DNA of 64,000 nucleotides, from assembly GCF_041245805.1 (NCBI RefSeq), contig NZ_CP162490.1, positions 3,945,001-4,009,000 of the forward strand. The letters run 5' to 3'. The DNA comes from Xanthomonas sp. DAR 34887 (lineage in GTDB: Bacteria; Pseudomonadota; Gammaproteobacteria; Xanthomonadales; Xanthomonadaceae). The position numbers were made by a program, and so were the translations under genes. Shown here in pieces: positions 43,133 to 53,039 of the stretch. Below the pieces are notes generated by a model that saw only the letters and a program-made list of their open reading frames with translations, had not been told where the DNA came from and ran no database searches. The stretch's first letter is position 1; every line of letters starts with the position of its first letter.

Positions 43133-44095
43133 TCAGTGTCGGTGATTGGCAGCCAGCGATTCGCCGTGGCGCCATTCCAGATAGGACTTCAGCGCCAGGG
43201 TCAGCAGCGCGGTCAGCGCCAGCAGGCTGGCGCAGGCGAACGCGGCGCTGTAGGCGTATTCGTTGTAGAGAATCTCCACGTGCAGCGGCAGCGTATTGGT
43301 GCGCCCTCGGATATGTCCGGACACCACCGACACCGCGCCGAACTCGCCCATCGCCCGCGCACTGCACAGCAGCACGCCGTACAGCAGGCCCCAGCGGATG
43401 TTGGGCAGGGTCACCCGCCAGAACATCTGCCACCCGTTGGCGCCCAGGCTCAACGCCGCCAGTTCCTCGTCGCTGCCCTGCTGCTCCATCAGCGGCATCA
43501 GCTCGCGGGCGATGAATGGGAAGGTGACGAAGGTCGTCGCCAGCACGATGCCGGGCAGCGCGAACACGATCCGCGGCAGTTGCAGCAGCACCTCGCCGAA
43601 CACCGGCAAGTGCAGATGCCAGCCCTCGTCGATCAGCGGCCAGGCCCAGCCGTTGCGTCCGAAGATCAGGATGAAGACCAGGCCGGCGACCACCGGCGAC
43701 ACCGAGAACGGCAGGTCGATCAGGCTCACCAGCAGGCGCTTGCCCGGGAAGCGATGCTTGCTCACCGCCCACGCCGCGGCCACGCCGAACACCAGGTTCA
43801 GCGGCACCACGATCGCGGTCACCAGCAGGGTCAGGCGGATCGCCGCGAGCGCGTCGGGATCGGAGATCGCCCGCCAGAACACGCCGACACCGCCGCGCAA
43901 TGCCTCGGCGAACACCAGCAGCAGCGGCAGGAACAGGAACGACAGCAGGAAGCCCAGCGCACCGAGGATCAGCAACACCTGCACCCACCACGGCTCGGTG
44001 GTGACCGACGCGGCGCGGCGGCGGACGGCGGGCGGCGATGCGCTCAACGCATTCTCCGAAAACGGGATGCTCAAGGTGGACACGGTATCGTTCAT
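43133..44095 (-). CDS. cysW: Sulfate ABC transporter permease CysW
   Basis: The 320-aa membrane protein has about six TM helices and the permease EAA-type loop (EELAALSLGANGWQMFWRVT). It starts with ATG at 44095, two bases before the cysT stop region, and overlaps nothing. It forms the channel with CysT. Confidence 0.94.
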   Translation of the reverse strand: MNDTVSTLSIPFSENALSASPPAVRRRAASVTTEPWWVQVLLILGALGFLLSFLFLPLLLVFAEALRGGVGVFWRAISDPDALAAIRLTLLVTAIVVPLNLVFGVAAAWAVSKHRFPGKRLLVSLIDLPFSVSPVVAGLVFILIFGRNGWAWPLIDEGWHLHLPVFGEVLLQLPRIVFALPGIVLATTFVTFPFIARELMPLMEQQGSDEELAALSLGANGWQMFWRVTLPNIRWGLLYGVLLCSARAMGEFGAVSVVSGHIRGRTNTLPLHVEILYNEYAYSAAFACASLLALTALLTLALKSYLEWRHGESLAANHRH

Positions 44096-44096
44096 C

Positions 44097-44957
44097 TCAA
44101 TGCGCCGCCAGACCGCGCCGCGCCAAGCGCGCCTGCACGCCATTGACCACCAGCAGCATCAGCAACGACAGCAGCAGCATCGCCGCGGCGATCGCGGTGG
44201 CGCCGGCGTAGTCGAATTCCTCCAGTCGGATGGTGATCAGCAGCGGCGCGATCTCGGTCGCATTGGGCAGGTTGCCGGCGATGAAGATCACCGAACCGTA
44301 CTCGCCGATGCCGCGCGCGAACGCCAGCGCGAAGCCGGTCAGCACTGCCGGCCACAACGCCGGCAGCACCACGCGGCGGATGGTCTGCCAACGGCCGGCG
44401 CCGAGCGTGGCCGCCGCCTCTTCCACTTCGCGCTCGGCCTCGGCCAGCACCGGCTGCACGATCCGCACCACGAACGGCAACCCGACGAACACCAGCGCCA
44501 CCACGATGCCGAGCTGGGTATAGGCGATCTTCAGCCCCAACGGTTCCAGCCAGCGGCCGACCCAGCCGTTGCCGCCGTACAGCGCGGTCAGCGCGATGCC
44601 GGCCACCGCGGTCGGCAGCGCGAACGGCAGGTCGATCATCGCGTCGAACAGGCGCTTGCCGGGAAAGCGGTAACGCACGAACACCCAGGCCACCCAGGTC
44701 CCCATCACCGCATTGAACGCGGCAGCAACGAAGGCGGTGCCGAAGCTGACCCGCAGCGCCGACAGCACCCGCGGTTCGCTCCACACCTGCCACACGCCGT
44801 GCCAGCCCAGGCCGCTGGTCTTGAGCACCACGCCCAGCAGCGGGATCAGCACCACCAGCCCCAGCCAGGTCAGGGTGATGCCCAGGCTCAGGCCGAGCCC
44901 GGGAATCACCCTGCGCCGCGACGGAGCGCGCGTGGCGGCGACGGCGTTCACTCCCAT
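44097..44957 (-). CDS. cysT: Sulfate ABC transporter permease CysT
   Basis: The 286-aa protein has six TM helices and the EAA loop (EEAAATLGAGRWQTIRRVVL). The conserved DLPFALPTAVAGIALTALYG is typical of CysT/CysU. It begins 5 nt after the sbp stop. Confidence 0.94.
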   Translation of the reverse strand: MGVNAVAATRAPSRRRVIPGLGLSLGITLTWLGLVVLIPLLGVVLKTSGLGWHGVWQVWSEPRVLSALRVSFGTAFVAAAFNAVMGTWVAWVFVRYRFPGKRLFDAMIDLPFALPTAVAGIALTALYGGNGWVGRWLEPLGLKIAYTQLGIVVALVFVGLPFVVRIVQPVLAEAEREVEEAAATLGAGRWQTIRRVVLPALWPAVLTGFALAFARGIGEYGSVIFIAGNLPNATEIAPLLITIRLEEFDYAGATAIAAAMLLLSLLMLLVVNGVQARLARRGLAAH

Positions 44958-44961
44958 CGCG

Positions 44962-45984
44962 TCACTTGCTCGCCTGGATCTGGTCGAACAGGCCGCCATC
45001 GTTGAAGTGCTCGGCCTGGGCCTTGGCCCAGGAGCCGAACGCCTGGTCGATGGTCACCAGCTGCACCTTCGGCAGGCGCGCGATGTCGGCGCGATCGGCG
45101 TACTCGGGATGGCGCGGGCGGTAGTAGTGCTTGGCCGCGATCTTCTGCCCTTCCGGCGAATACAGATACTTCAGGTAGTCCTCGGCGACGTCGCGGGTGC
45201 CGTGCTTGTCCACGTTCTTGTCGACCACCGCCACCGACGGCTCGGCCAGGATCGACAGCTTCGGCACCACGATCTCGAACTTGTCCTTGCCCAGTTCCTC
45301 CTGCGCCAGGAACGCCTCGTTCTCCCAGGCCAGCAGCACGTCGCCGATGCCGCGCTGGACGAAGGTGGTGGTGGCGCCGCGCGCGCCGGTGTCCAGCACC
45401 GGCACGTTGCGGAACAGCGCGCGCATGTAGCCGAGGATGCGCTCGCGGTCGCCCTTGAAGATGTGGTCGGCGTAGGCCCAGGCGGCCAGGTAGTTCCAGC
45501 GCGCGCCGCCGGAGGTCTTCGGGTTCGGCGTGATCACCGACACGCCGGTGCGCAGCAGGTCCGGCCAGTCCTTGATCTTCTTCGGGTTGCCCTTGCGCAC
45601 CAGGAACACGATGGTGGAGGTGTACGGCGCGCTGTTGTCGGGCAGGCGCTTGGACCAGCCCGGATCGATCAGCTTGCCCTTGTCGGCGATCGCGTCCACG
45701 TCGTAGGCCAGCGCCAGCGTCACCACGTCGGCCTCGACCCCGTCGATGACCGAGCGCGCCTGCTTGCCGGAACCGCCATGCGAGGTCTCCACGGTGACCT
45801 TGTCGCCGCTGTGGGTCTGCTCCCAGTGCTTGGCGAAGGCGGCGTTGTAGTCGCGGTACAGCTCGCGCGTGGGATCGTAGGACACATTGAGCAGCTGCAC
45901 GTCGCGCGCGACGGCGCTGCCGGCGAACGCGCACAGCGCGAGCGCGAGCAGCGGGCTGAATCGGCGCGGCAGGAGGCTGGGCAT
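44962..45984 (-). CDS. sbp: Periplasmic sulfate-binding protein
   Basis: The 340-aa protein has a signal peptide (FSPLLALALCAFAGSAVA) and the sulfate-binding signature region LNVSYDPTRELYRDYN, SHGGSGKQARSV and PNPKTSGGARWNYLAAW. It captures sulfate for CysTWA. First gene of the operon, divergent from kbl with ~200 nt between. Confidence 0.95.
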   Translation of the reverse strand: MPSLLPRRFSPLLALALCAFAGSAVARDVQLLNVSYDPTRELYRDYNAAFAKHWEQTHSGDKVTVETSHGGSGKQARSVIDGVEADVVTLALAYDVDAIADKGKLIDPGWSKRLPDNSAPYTSTIVFLVRKGNPKKIKDWPDLLRTGVSVITPNPKTSGGARWNYLAAWAYADHIFKGDRERILGYMRALFRNVPVLDTGARGATTTFVQRGIGDVLLAWENEAFLAQEELGKDKFEIVVPKLSILAEPSVAVVDKNVDKHGTRDVAEDYLKYLYSPEGQKIAAKHYYRPRHPEYADRADIARLPKVQLVTIDQAFGSWAKAQAEHFNDGGLFDQIQASK

Positions 45985-46183
45985 GGGCGGATCTCCGGAA
46001 AGGGGTCGGGGGGGCACGGGCGGTCCGGCCATGCAACCACGGCCAGTGCGCCATGCTGCGCAGCCGCATCCGTGCGGTGAAATGACTTCGCCGCCGATGC
46101 TTATGCCATTTTTGCATGACGCCCACCGACCTTCGCACACGCCGCGTTAAAATCTCCGCTTCTCCTGCCTGCGCGTGCCCGTC

Positions 46184-47386
46184 ATGACCGATTCCAGCCT
46201 CACCCAGCACTACGCCGACGAACTGGACGCGATCCGTGCGCAGGGCCTGTTCAAGTCCGAACGCATCATCGTCGGCCCGCAGTCGGCGGAGATCGTGCTG
46301 GCCGACGGCCGCCGCGTGCTGAATTTCTGCGCCAACAACTACCTGGGTCTGGCCGACCACCCGGCGCTGATCGCCGCGGCCAAGGACGCGCTGGACACCC
46401 ACGGCTTCGGCATGGCCTCGGTGCGCTTCATCTGCGGCACCCAGGACCTGCACAAGCAACTGGAAGCGCGCATCGCCGCGTTCTTCGGCACCGAGGACAC
46501 CATCCTCTACGCCGCCTGCTTCGACGCCAACGGCGGGCTGTTCGAGCCGCTGCTCGGCGAAGCCGATGCGATCATTTCCGATGCGCTCAACCACGCCTCG
46601 ATCATCGACGGCGTGCGCCTGTGCAAGGCCAAGCGCTTCCGCTACGCCAACTGCGACATGGCCGATCTGGAAGCGCAGTTGCAGGCGGCCAATGCGGCCG
46701 GCTGCAGGACCAAGCTGATCACCAGCGACGGCGTGTTCTCGATGGACGGCTTCATCGCCCCGCTGGACGAGATCACCGCGCTGGCGAAGAAGTACGGCGC
46801 GCTGGTGCATATCGACGAGTGCCACGCCACCGGCTTCCTCGGCGCGACCGGCCGCGGCTCGGCCGAGGTCAAGGGCGTGATGGACCGGATCGACATCTTC
46901 ACCGGCACCCTGGGCAAGGCCATGGGCGGCGCGCTGGGCGGCTTCACCACCGGCCGGCGCGAGGTGATCGAACTGCTGCGCCAGCGCTCGCGTCCCTATC
47001 TGTTCTCCAACTCGCTGCCGCCGCACGTGGTCGCCGCCGGGATCAAGGCCTTCGCGATGCTGGACGCGGCCGCCGACCTGCGCGCGCAACTGGTCGAGAA
47101 CACCCGCCACTTCCGCGAGCGCATGGCCGCGGCCGGCTTCGACATCAAGCCCGGCACCCACCCGATCTGCCCGGTGATGCTGTACGACGCTCCGCTGGCG
47201 CAGCGCTTCGCCGAACGGCTGCTGGAGGAAGGCATCTACGCGATCGGCTTCTTCTTCCCGGTGGTGCCCAAGGGGCAAGCGCGGATCCGCACCCAGATCA
47301 GCGCCGCGCATACCCGCGAGCAGCTGGATCGGGCGATCGACGCCTTCGTGCGCATCGGCCGCGAGTTGAACGTCATCCCCGCCTGA
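46184..47386 (+). CDS. kbl: 2-amino-3-ketobutyrate CoA ligase
   Basis: The 400-aa PLP enzyme has the Schiff-base Lys in TGTLGKAMGGALGG and the conserved HIDECHATGFLGATGRGS. It cleaves the product of Tdh to glycine and acetyl-CoA. The ATG at 46184 (MTDSSLTQHYADELD) is preferred over a GTG nine nt upstream. Confidence 0.95.
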   Translation: MTDSSLTQHYADELDAIRAQGLFKSERIIVGPQSAEIVLADGRRVLNFCANNYLGLADHPALIAAAKDALDTHGFGMASVRFICGTQDLHKQLEARIAAFFGTEDTILYAACFDANGGLFEPLLGEADAIISDALNHASIIDGVRLCKAKRFRYANCDMADLEAQLQAANAAGCRTKLITSDGVFSMDGFIAPLDEITALAKKYGALVHIDECHATGFLGATGRGSAEVKGVMDRIDIFTGTLGKAMGGALGGFTTGRREVIELLRQRSRPYLFSNSLPPHVVAAGIKAFAMLDAAADLRAQLVENTRHFRERMAAAGFDIKPGTHPICPVMLYDAPLAQRFAERLLEEGIYAIGFFFPVVPKGQARIRTQISAAHTREQLDRAIDAFVRIGRELNVIPA

Positions 47387-47388
47387 GC

Positions 47389-47781
47389 ATGCGCACGGCG
47401 CTGCGCCAACGGCTGTTGCTGGCGGCGCAGACCGATGCACAGGCGCAACCGCTGCAGGACGGCTGGGAGACGCGCTGCCTGCATTGCCGCCGGCGCCTGC
47501 GGCTGCGTGCCGACGGCGAACCGCTCGGGCACTGCACGCTGGAACACGTGGTGCCGCAGGCCTGGTTCGGCCGCCGCGCGGCAGCGCCGCTATGCAACCT
47601 GGTCGGCGACGATCCGAATGCTGCACGCAATCTCGCGCTGGCCTGCGCCGGCTGCAACCACGGCAAGGGCCGCGATCACGATGCGCGCGGCCCGCAGGAT
47701 GCGCGCGCCTACGCCGTGGTCGCCGCCCTGCTCAGCGCGCGGCTGGCGCGCTGGCGGCCGCCGCCGGCGCCAACGCACTGA
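47389..47781 (+). CDS. HNH-type nuclease-like protein
   Basis: The 130-aa product has an HNH layout: CLHCRRRL, then CTLEHVVPQAWFG, then NLALACAGCNHGKG, with two CxxC pairs for a structural zinc and His in LEHVV. It starts 2 nt after the kbl stop. Such proteins are found singly in many chromosomes and the cellular role is not known. Its 3' end overlaps the convergent pseudouridine synthase by 50 nt. Confidence 0.82.
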   Translation: MRTALRQRLLLAAQTDAQAQPLQDGWETRCLHCRRRLRLRADGEPLGHCTLEHVVPQAWFGRRAAAPLCNLVGDDPNAARNLALACAGCNHGKGRDHDARGPQDARAYAVVAALLSARLARWRPPPAPTH

Positions 47782-48568
47782 CTTCGGCGGCACTGAGTTC
47801 GCGCCAAGCGCCCTTGCCCAGTTCGCCCAGCGCCAGCCCGCCGATCGCCACCCGCACCAGGCGCAGCACGCCCAGATCGAGTTCGGCCAGCAGGCGCCGG
47901 ATCTGCCGATTGCGGCCCTCGTCCAGCATCACTTCCAGCCAGGCGTGCTTGTCGCCCTGGCGCAACAGCCGTACCTGCTTGGCGCGCAGCGACTCGCCAT
48001 CGGCGACGACGCCGGCGCACATGCGCGCCAGCAGGGCCGCATCGGGCAGCGCATCGACCTGCACGTGATAGGTCTTGTCCGGGCCGCTGGCCGGATCGGC
48101 GACCCGCGCCGCCCACTGCGGGTCGTTGCAGAACAGCAGCAAGCCCTCGCTGGCCTTGTCCAGGCGCCCGACCGGCGCCAGCCAGGGCAAACCGGCGCCG
48201 TCGAAACAGCGGTAGACGGTGTCGCGGCCGCGCTCGTCCTGCGCGGTGGTGACCAGGCCGCGCGGCTTGTTGAGCATCAGGTACAGGCGCTGCGTGGCCG
48301 CCAGCGGCACGCCATCGAGCGCCAGGCGGTGGCGGCCGCGCAGGATCGGGAATTCGGGATCGGTGACGGTGCGGCCATCGACCGCGACGCGGCCGGCGGC
48401 GACCCAGCGCGCGGCTTCGGTACGCGAGCACAGGCCGAGCTTGGACAGCGTGCGCGCCAGGCCGTGGCGGGCCTCGCCGGCTGCAGCCGCGCGCGGCGAG
48501 CGCGGGCCGCCGGCCGCCGGCACCGAAGTGCGCGAGGCGGGGCGGCGGGAACGCGAAGGAGGCTTCAC
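47732..48568 (-). CDS. RsuA/RluB-family rRNA pseudouridine synthase
   Basis: A GTG at 48568 (or 48571) gives 278 residues. A basic N-terminal tail is followed by an S4 RNA-binding domain (LARTLSKLGLCSRTEAARWV) and the catalytic domain with Asp in PVGRLDKASEGLLLF and the RNA-binding DEGRNRQIRRLLA. It modifies 16S or 23S rRNA. The exact target is unknown. Confidence 0.88.
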   Translation of the reverse strand: MKPPSRSRRPASRTSVPAAGGPRSPRAAAAGEARHGLARTLSKLGLCSRTEAARWVAAGRVAVDGRTVTDPEFPILRGRHRLALDGVPLAATQRLYLMLNKPRGLVTTAQDERGRDTVYRCFDGAGLPWLAPVGRLDKASEGLLLFCNDPQWAARVADPASGPDKTYHVQVDALPDAALLARMCAGVVADGESLRAKQVRLLRQGDKHAWLEVMLDEGRNRQIRRLLAELDLGVLRLVRVAIGGLALGELGKGAWRELSAAEVSALAPAAAASAPAAR

Positions 48569-48612
48569 CACGCGCCTCGTACGCAGGCGCGGTCGGCGAC
48601 CGCGCGCAGCGC

Positions 48613-49122
48613 TTACTGCTTGTCGACCGGCGCTGCGGCGTCGGGCGCCGGTGCGGCGGCGGCCGGCACGGCGGCTGGCGCCGGGCGCGCCTTGACCACG
48701 CGCACGCCGCGCGCCTTCATCCAGGCGTCGAACTCTTCGGCGGTCATGCGCTTGCCGTTCTGGCTCATGTCGAAGCGCCACGGCGTGTTGTCGAACGCGG
48801 TGGTCGGCTTGTACGCGGCCGGATCGTTCGGCTTCACCGCGCCGCCGGCCGGCATCGCATTGGCCAGGCTCTGGCAACCCTCGGCGCGCAGCCGCAACAG
48901 CACCCGGTCCAGCGACTGATCGCTGCTGTAGGACTGCGCCAGCACGCCGCTGGGCATGCCCAACTGCAGATTGCGCGTGTACAGCTCCGAGGCGATCGGC
49001 GCACCGACCGTGGCCGGCAACGGCAGCGGCTTGGGCAGCACATCGCCGGAGCAATCCGGTGCGGCATGGGCGGCAGGGATCATGGCGAGACCAAGCAGGC
49101 CGGCCGTAACGATACGCAGCAT
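48613..49122 (-). CDS. Exported protein of unknown function
   Basis: The 169-aa product has a signal peptide (IVTAGLLGLAMIPAAHA) and two cysteines (DCSGDV and EGCQSL). The middle holds helical segments (LDRVLLRLRAEGCQSL) and the C-terminus is Ala/Pro-rich. No family recognised. It lies 44 nt upstream of the pseudouridine synthase gene in the same direction and may be co-transcribed. Confidence 0.7.
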   Translation of the reverse strand: MLRIVTAGLLGLAMIPAAHAAPDCSGDVLPKPLPLPATVGAPIASELYTRNLQLGMPSGVLAQSYSSDQSLDRVLLRLRAEGCQSLANAMPAGGAVKPNDPAAYKPTTAFDNTPWRFDMSQNGKRMTAEEFDAWMKARGVRVVKARPAPAAVPAAAAPAPDAAAPVDKQ

Positions 49123-49273
49123 CGGTTTTTTTCCATTCAGGCGAGACGACGCCGCGAGTGTAGGCAGGGCCAGGCGCAGTTTCAACCGATACCGGCACTG
49201 CATGCGCTAAATAATTGGGAAGGCTGAAAAAGTTCAGCTTGAAGGAGGGCGTTTCCGGTTCCAGCGCCCTCCT

Positions 49274-49342
49274 GTAGGAGCGGCTTCAGCCGCGACGTGT
49301 CCTCTCCGATAAGGTTGATGTCGCGGCTGAAGCCGCTCCTAC
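49274..49342. repeat. Paired GTAG REP element
   Basis: GTAGGAGCGGCTTCAGCCGC at 49274 and its complement ending at 49342 form an inverted pair with 23-bp arms, the GTAG-type REP common in Xanthomonadaceae. It lies in the gap before the OmpA terminator. Confidence 0.9.
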
Positions 49343-49375
49343 AGAAACCGCGCTGTTTCCCTGGCGCACAAAAAC

Positions 49376-49400
49376 AAAGCCCGGCGCGAGGCCGGGCTTT
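49376..49400 (-). terminator. Terminator of the OmpA-family gene
   Basis: AAAGCCCGGC and GCCGGGCTTT pair over 10 bp. On the minus strand a run GTTTTTG follows the stem. Confidence 0.9.
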
Positions 49401-49422
49401 GCTTGAAGCATGAAGCGTCCGA

Positions 49423-50517
49423 TTAGTTCTGGACGTTCAGCTCGGTACGACGGTTCTTCGCACGGCCTTCCGGGTTGTCCGAACCATCCGGGTTGGTGTT
49501 CGGCGCAATCGGGCGGCTCTCGCCGTAGCCGATCGGACCGACCAGACGCGAAGCGTCCACGCCATTCTTGGTCAGGTAGTCGTACACGGTGGTCGCACGA
49601 CGCTCGGACAGCTTCTGGTTGTAGGCGTCGGTACCCTTCGAGTCGGTGTGACCGGCGACCTCGACCTTCAGGTCGGGGTAACGCTTCAGGATCTCGGTGG
49701 CCTCGCTCAGGATCGCGATCGCGTCCGGACGCAGGGTCGACTTGTTGAAGTCGAAGTTCACGCCCTTCAGGTCGATCGAGACCGGCACCGGGCAACCGTC
49801 CGGACCGATGGTCTGGCCAGGCTGCGAAGCCGGGCACTTGTCGTCGCAGTTGTTGACGCCGTCACCGTCGTCGTCCAGGTCCGCGCAGCTCGGGGCAGCG
49901 GTCGGAGCCGGGGCGGCAACCGGGGCAGCCGGCGGCGGGCCGAGCGGGATCACGACGCCGACCGAAGCCAGCACGTCGCCGAACCAGTTCTCGGACGGAG
50001 CGGCAACGCTCTGGTCGTCGAAGTCAGCGCGGTAGGCCACTTCGGCACGCACGGCAACGCGCTTGTCGAAGGTGGTCTGCAGACCGACGCCGGCCTTGGC
50101 GGCAAAGTTGCCGTCCTTGCGCTGGCCCGGGGACACGGCGCCGCCGGTGTCGAACTCTTCTTCCGAACGCTGGTAGCCCAGACCGAACAGCAGGTACGGG
50201 TTCCAGCCACGGCCTTCCTGGATGAAGTGGCGACGCAGGTCGAACGAGATGCCGTACTGGCTCCAGTTCAGGTCCTGGTTGGCGTCGAAGTTCGGGTTCT
50301 GATAGTTCAGTTCACCGTCGATCGACCAGTTCGGGCTGACGAACTTGCCCAGACCCAGGGTGACGAACGGAGCGTCGTTGGTCAGACGGTCGTTGTCCTG
50401 GAAGTTGAAACCGGCCGAACCGGTCAGGTACCAGCGGTCGTCGAATTCCTGTGCGGACGCTGCCTGGGCGACGGCCAGACCGCCCAGCAATGCGGCGGTG
50501 AGAATTTTCTTGTTCAT
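49423..50517 (-). CDS. OmpA-family outer membrane protein
   Basis: The 364-aa product has a signal peptide, an N-terminal eight-strand-type beta barrel (WYLTGSAGFNFQDNDRL), a short calcium-binding thrombospondin-3-like segment (DLDDDGDGVNNCDDKCPA) with one disulfide, and the C-terminal OmpA peptidoglycan-binding domain (VEVAGHTDSKGTDAYNQKLS). It anchors the outer membrane to the cell wall. Confidence 0.93.
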   Translation of the reverse strand: MNKKILTAALLGGLAVAQAASAQEFDDRWYLTGSAGFNFQDNDRLTNDAPFVTLGLGKFVSPNWSIDGELNYQNPNFDANQDLNWSQYGISFDLRRHFIQEGRGWNPYLLFGLGYQRSEEEFDTGGAVSPGQRKDGNFAAKAGVGLQTTFDKRVAVRAEVAYRADFDDQSVAAPSENWFGDVLASVGVVIPLGPPPAAPVAAPAPTAAPSCADLDDDGDGVNNCDDKCPASQPGQTIGPDGCPVPVSIDLKGVNFDFNKSTLRPDAIAILSEATEILKRYPDLKVEVAGHTDSKGTDAYNQKLSERRATTVYDYLTKNGVDASRLVGPIGYGESRPIAPNTNPDGSDNPEGRAKNRRTELNVQN

Positions 50518-50792
50518 TAATACAGCTCCTTGTTTCGGGGATATAGAAACCGATAGGGCATGGTTCAGTACAGATGTCTCGTCACATCCAGACGGCCGTT
50601 CCGCACGCCATCGCCGCGCACATTATGCTCGGCATGGTGAAGACCGCGTTAACAGGCACGTAACATGTGAAACCCACGACCAGACCCTGAGCGGTCGTGG
50701 ATACACCGTATACAGCTTCATGAAATGATGCAATGCGGTGCTTGCGACGCTGCCCGCGCTTGTAGACAGCGTGCCGGTTTTGCACGGCCGTC

Positions 50793-51704
50793 TCACTCCA
50801 GGCGCTCCCAGGGTGGCGGGTCCGCCAGCTGAATCTGCATGAACTCGACGAAGGCGCGCACCCGCGGCGGCACCAGCCGGCGCTGCGGCATCACCGCGTA
50901 GATGCCGGTCTCGGCGATCGTGTACTGCGGCAGCACCTGGCGCAGGCGCCCGCTGCGCAGGTCCTGCGCCACATGCCATACCGAATGCAGGGAGATGCCC
51001 TGTCCGTTCAGCGCCGCGTCGCGCAGCACTTCGCCGAAGTTGGATTCCAGCGGCCCGCCGACCTTGACCGCGACCTCGCCCTCGGCGCCATGGAGGTGCC
51101 AGGTGTCCTGGCGGCCTTCGGCGCCGGTCAGCAGCAGGCAGGCGTGCGCGGCCAGGTCCGCCGGCGTGGCCGGTTCGCCGTGACGGCGCAGATAGTCGGG
51201 AGCGGCGCACAGCACCCGGCGGTTGCCGGCCAGGCGGCGCGCCACCAGGCTGGAATCGCGCAGCGCGCCGATGCGGATCGCCAGGTCGAAGCCCTCGCTG
51301 ACCAAGTCCACCACGTTGTCGCTCAGGTGCACGCTCAGCCGCAGCTGCGGATACAGGGCCATGAACTGCGGCAGCAGCGGCGACACGTACTGGCGCCCGA
51401 ACGAGGCCGACATGGTCACCCGCAAGGTGCCGGCGGCGCTGCGGCCGGCTTCGCGCAGGCCGCCGGCCAGCGATTCCAGGTCCTCGACCAGCGCGCGGCC
51501 CTGCTCGGCCAGTTGCAGGCCTTCGGGCGTGGGATGCAGGCGCCGCGTGGTCCGGTGCAGCAGGCGGACGCCGAGATCGCGTTCGAGCCGCTTCAGCCGC
51601 TGGCTGGCGACCGCCACCGACAGGTCCAGGCTGCGCGCGGCGGCGCTGATCGATCCCAGGTCAAGCACCCGCAGGAACAGGGCGATGTCGCCGATCCGGT
51701 CCAT
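50793..51704 (-). CDS. LysR-family transcriptional regulator
   Basis: The ATG at 51704 (MDRIGDIALFLRVLDLGSIS) starts a 303-aa LysR protein; a start at 51728 would add eight residues. The N-terminal winged HTH has AARSLDLSVAVASQRLKRLE and the effector domain begins near residue 90. It is divergent from an MFS gene with about 75-100 nt between, so it probably regulates that operon. Confidence 0.9.
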   Translation of the reverse strand: MDRIGDIALFLRVLDLGSISAAARSLDLSVAVASQRLKRLERDLGVRLLHRTTRRLHPTPEGLQLAEQGRALVEDLESLAGGLREAGRSAAGTLRVTMSASFGRQYVSPLLPQFMALYPQLRLSVHLSDNVVDLVSEGFDLAIRIGALRDSSLVARRLAGNRRVLCAAPDYLRRHGEPATPADLAAHACLLLTGAEGRQDTWHLHGAEGEVAVKVGGPLESNFGEVLRDAALNGQGISLHSVWHVAQDLRSGRLRQVLPQYTIAETGIYAVMPQRRLVPPRVRAFVEFMQIQLADPPPWERLE

Positions 51705-51800
51705 TTTATCGATCTTGTTGAAAGTCACTCAATATATTGCCTGTTTCTGCTTAGAAAGTACGAATCTAGGCTGTGCTCCGTCCTGTCTTCCGGAGCCGTC

Positions 51801-53039
51801 ATGGCCTCGTTCCCCACACATCCGCCGGGCGCCACGCCGCCGCGGCTCCCGCTCGCCTTGTTCGCGCTGACCGCCGGCGCGTTCGGCATCGGCACCACCG
51901 AGTTCGTGATCATGGGCTTGCTGCTGCAGGTCGCGGCCGACCTGCAGGTCAGCGTCCCGGCCGCCGGGCTGCTGATTTCCGGCTATGCGCTGGGCGTGTT
52001 CATCGGCGCGCCGCTGCTGACCGTGGCCAGCCGGCGCTGGCCGCGCAAGCGCGTGCTGGTGGCGCTGATGCTGGTGTTCACCGCCGGCAACCTGGCCTGC
52101 GCGCTGGCGCCGGACTACGCCACGCTGATGGCGGCGCGGGTGGTCACCTCGCTGGCGCACGGCACCTTCTTCGGCGTCGGCGCGGTGGTCGCCACCGGCC
52201 TGGTGGCGCCGCAACGCAAGGCCTCGGCGATTGCCACCATGTTCACCGGGCTCACCGTCGCCACGCTGCTCGGGGTGCCGGCCGGCGCCTGGCTGGGCCT
52301 GCAGTTCGGCTGGCGCGCGACGTTCTGGGCGGTGGCCGCGATCGGCCTGCTGGCCACCGTGGTGATCGCCGCGCTGGTCCCGGCCAGCGACGACGCCACA
52401 CCCGCGCCGCCGCTGCGCGCCGAACTGCGGGCGGTCGGCCGCGCGCCGGTGCTGCTGGGCCTGGCGACGACCGTGCTCGGCTATGCCGGCGTGTTCACCG
52501 TCTATACCTACATCCAGCCGATCCTGACCCGGGTCACCGCCCTGGCCGACAGTGCGGTGTCGCCGCTGCTGCTGGTGTTCGGGGTGGGCATGATCGTCGG
52601 CAACGTGCTCGGCGGGCGCCTGGCCGATCGCCATCCGCGCCAGGCCTTGCCGCTGACCTTGGGCCTGTTGGCGCTGGTGCTGGCGGCGCTGGCCTTCGCG
52701 TTGCGCTCGGCGCCGGCGATGACGCTGGGGGTCGGCCTGCTCGGGGTCGCCGCATTCGCGACGGTGGCGCCGCTGCAGCTGTGGGTGCTGGGCAAGGCCG
52801 GCGACGCCGGGCGGCACCTGGCATCAAGCCTGAACATCGGTGCGTTCAACCTGGGCAATGCGCTGGGCGCCTGGCTCGGCGGACTGGTGATCGGCCACGG
52901 CGGCAGCCTGGCACAACTGCCCTGGGCGGCGGCGCTGGTCACCGCGGCCGGGCTGGCGGTGGCGCTGCTGGCGCTGCGCCTGTCGCCCGTATCCAAACCT
53001 GCGCCAGCGGCGGCCTGCGCCGCGGGCGGTGCGGCATGA
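51801..53039 (+). CDS. MFS transporter, DHA1/AraJ-like
   Basis: The 412-aa protein has 12 membrane helices and the motif A-like FGWRATFW and RRWPRKRVLVALML. The start TAGAFGIGTTEFVIMGLLLQ is typical of AraJ/YdhP efflux proteins. First gene of an operon that continues with GDSL hydrolase, AKR and MDR genes. Substrate unknown. Confidence 0.88.
   Translation: MASFPTHPPGATPPRLPLALFALTAGAFGIGTTEFVIMGLLLQVAADLQVSVPAAGLLISGYALGVFIGAPLLTVASRRWPRKRVLVALMLVFTAGNLACALAPDYATLMAARVVTSLAHGTFFGVGAVVATGLVAPQRKASAIATMFTGLTVATLLGVPAGAWLGLQFGWRATFWAVAAIGLLATVVIAALVPASDDATPAPPLRAELRAVGRAPVLLGLATTVLGYAGVFTVYTYIQPILTRVTALADSAVSPLLLVFGVGMIVGNVLGGRLADRHPRQALPLTLGLLALVLAALAFALRSAPAMTLGVGLLGVAAFATVAPLQLWVLGKAGDAGRHLASSLNIGAFNLGNALGAWLGGLVIGHGGSLAQLPWAAALVTAAGLAVALLALRLSPVSKPAPAAACAAGGAA

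Noticed and set aside
49274..49342. Inverted pair as a transcription terminator
   Set aside because: It is the standard GTAG REP pair with no T-run; the real terminator is at 49376-49400.
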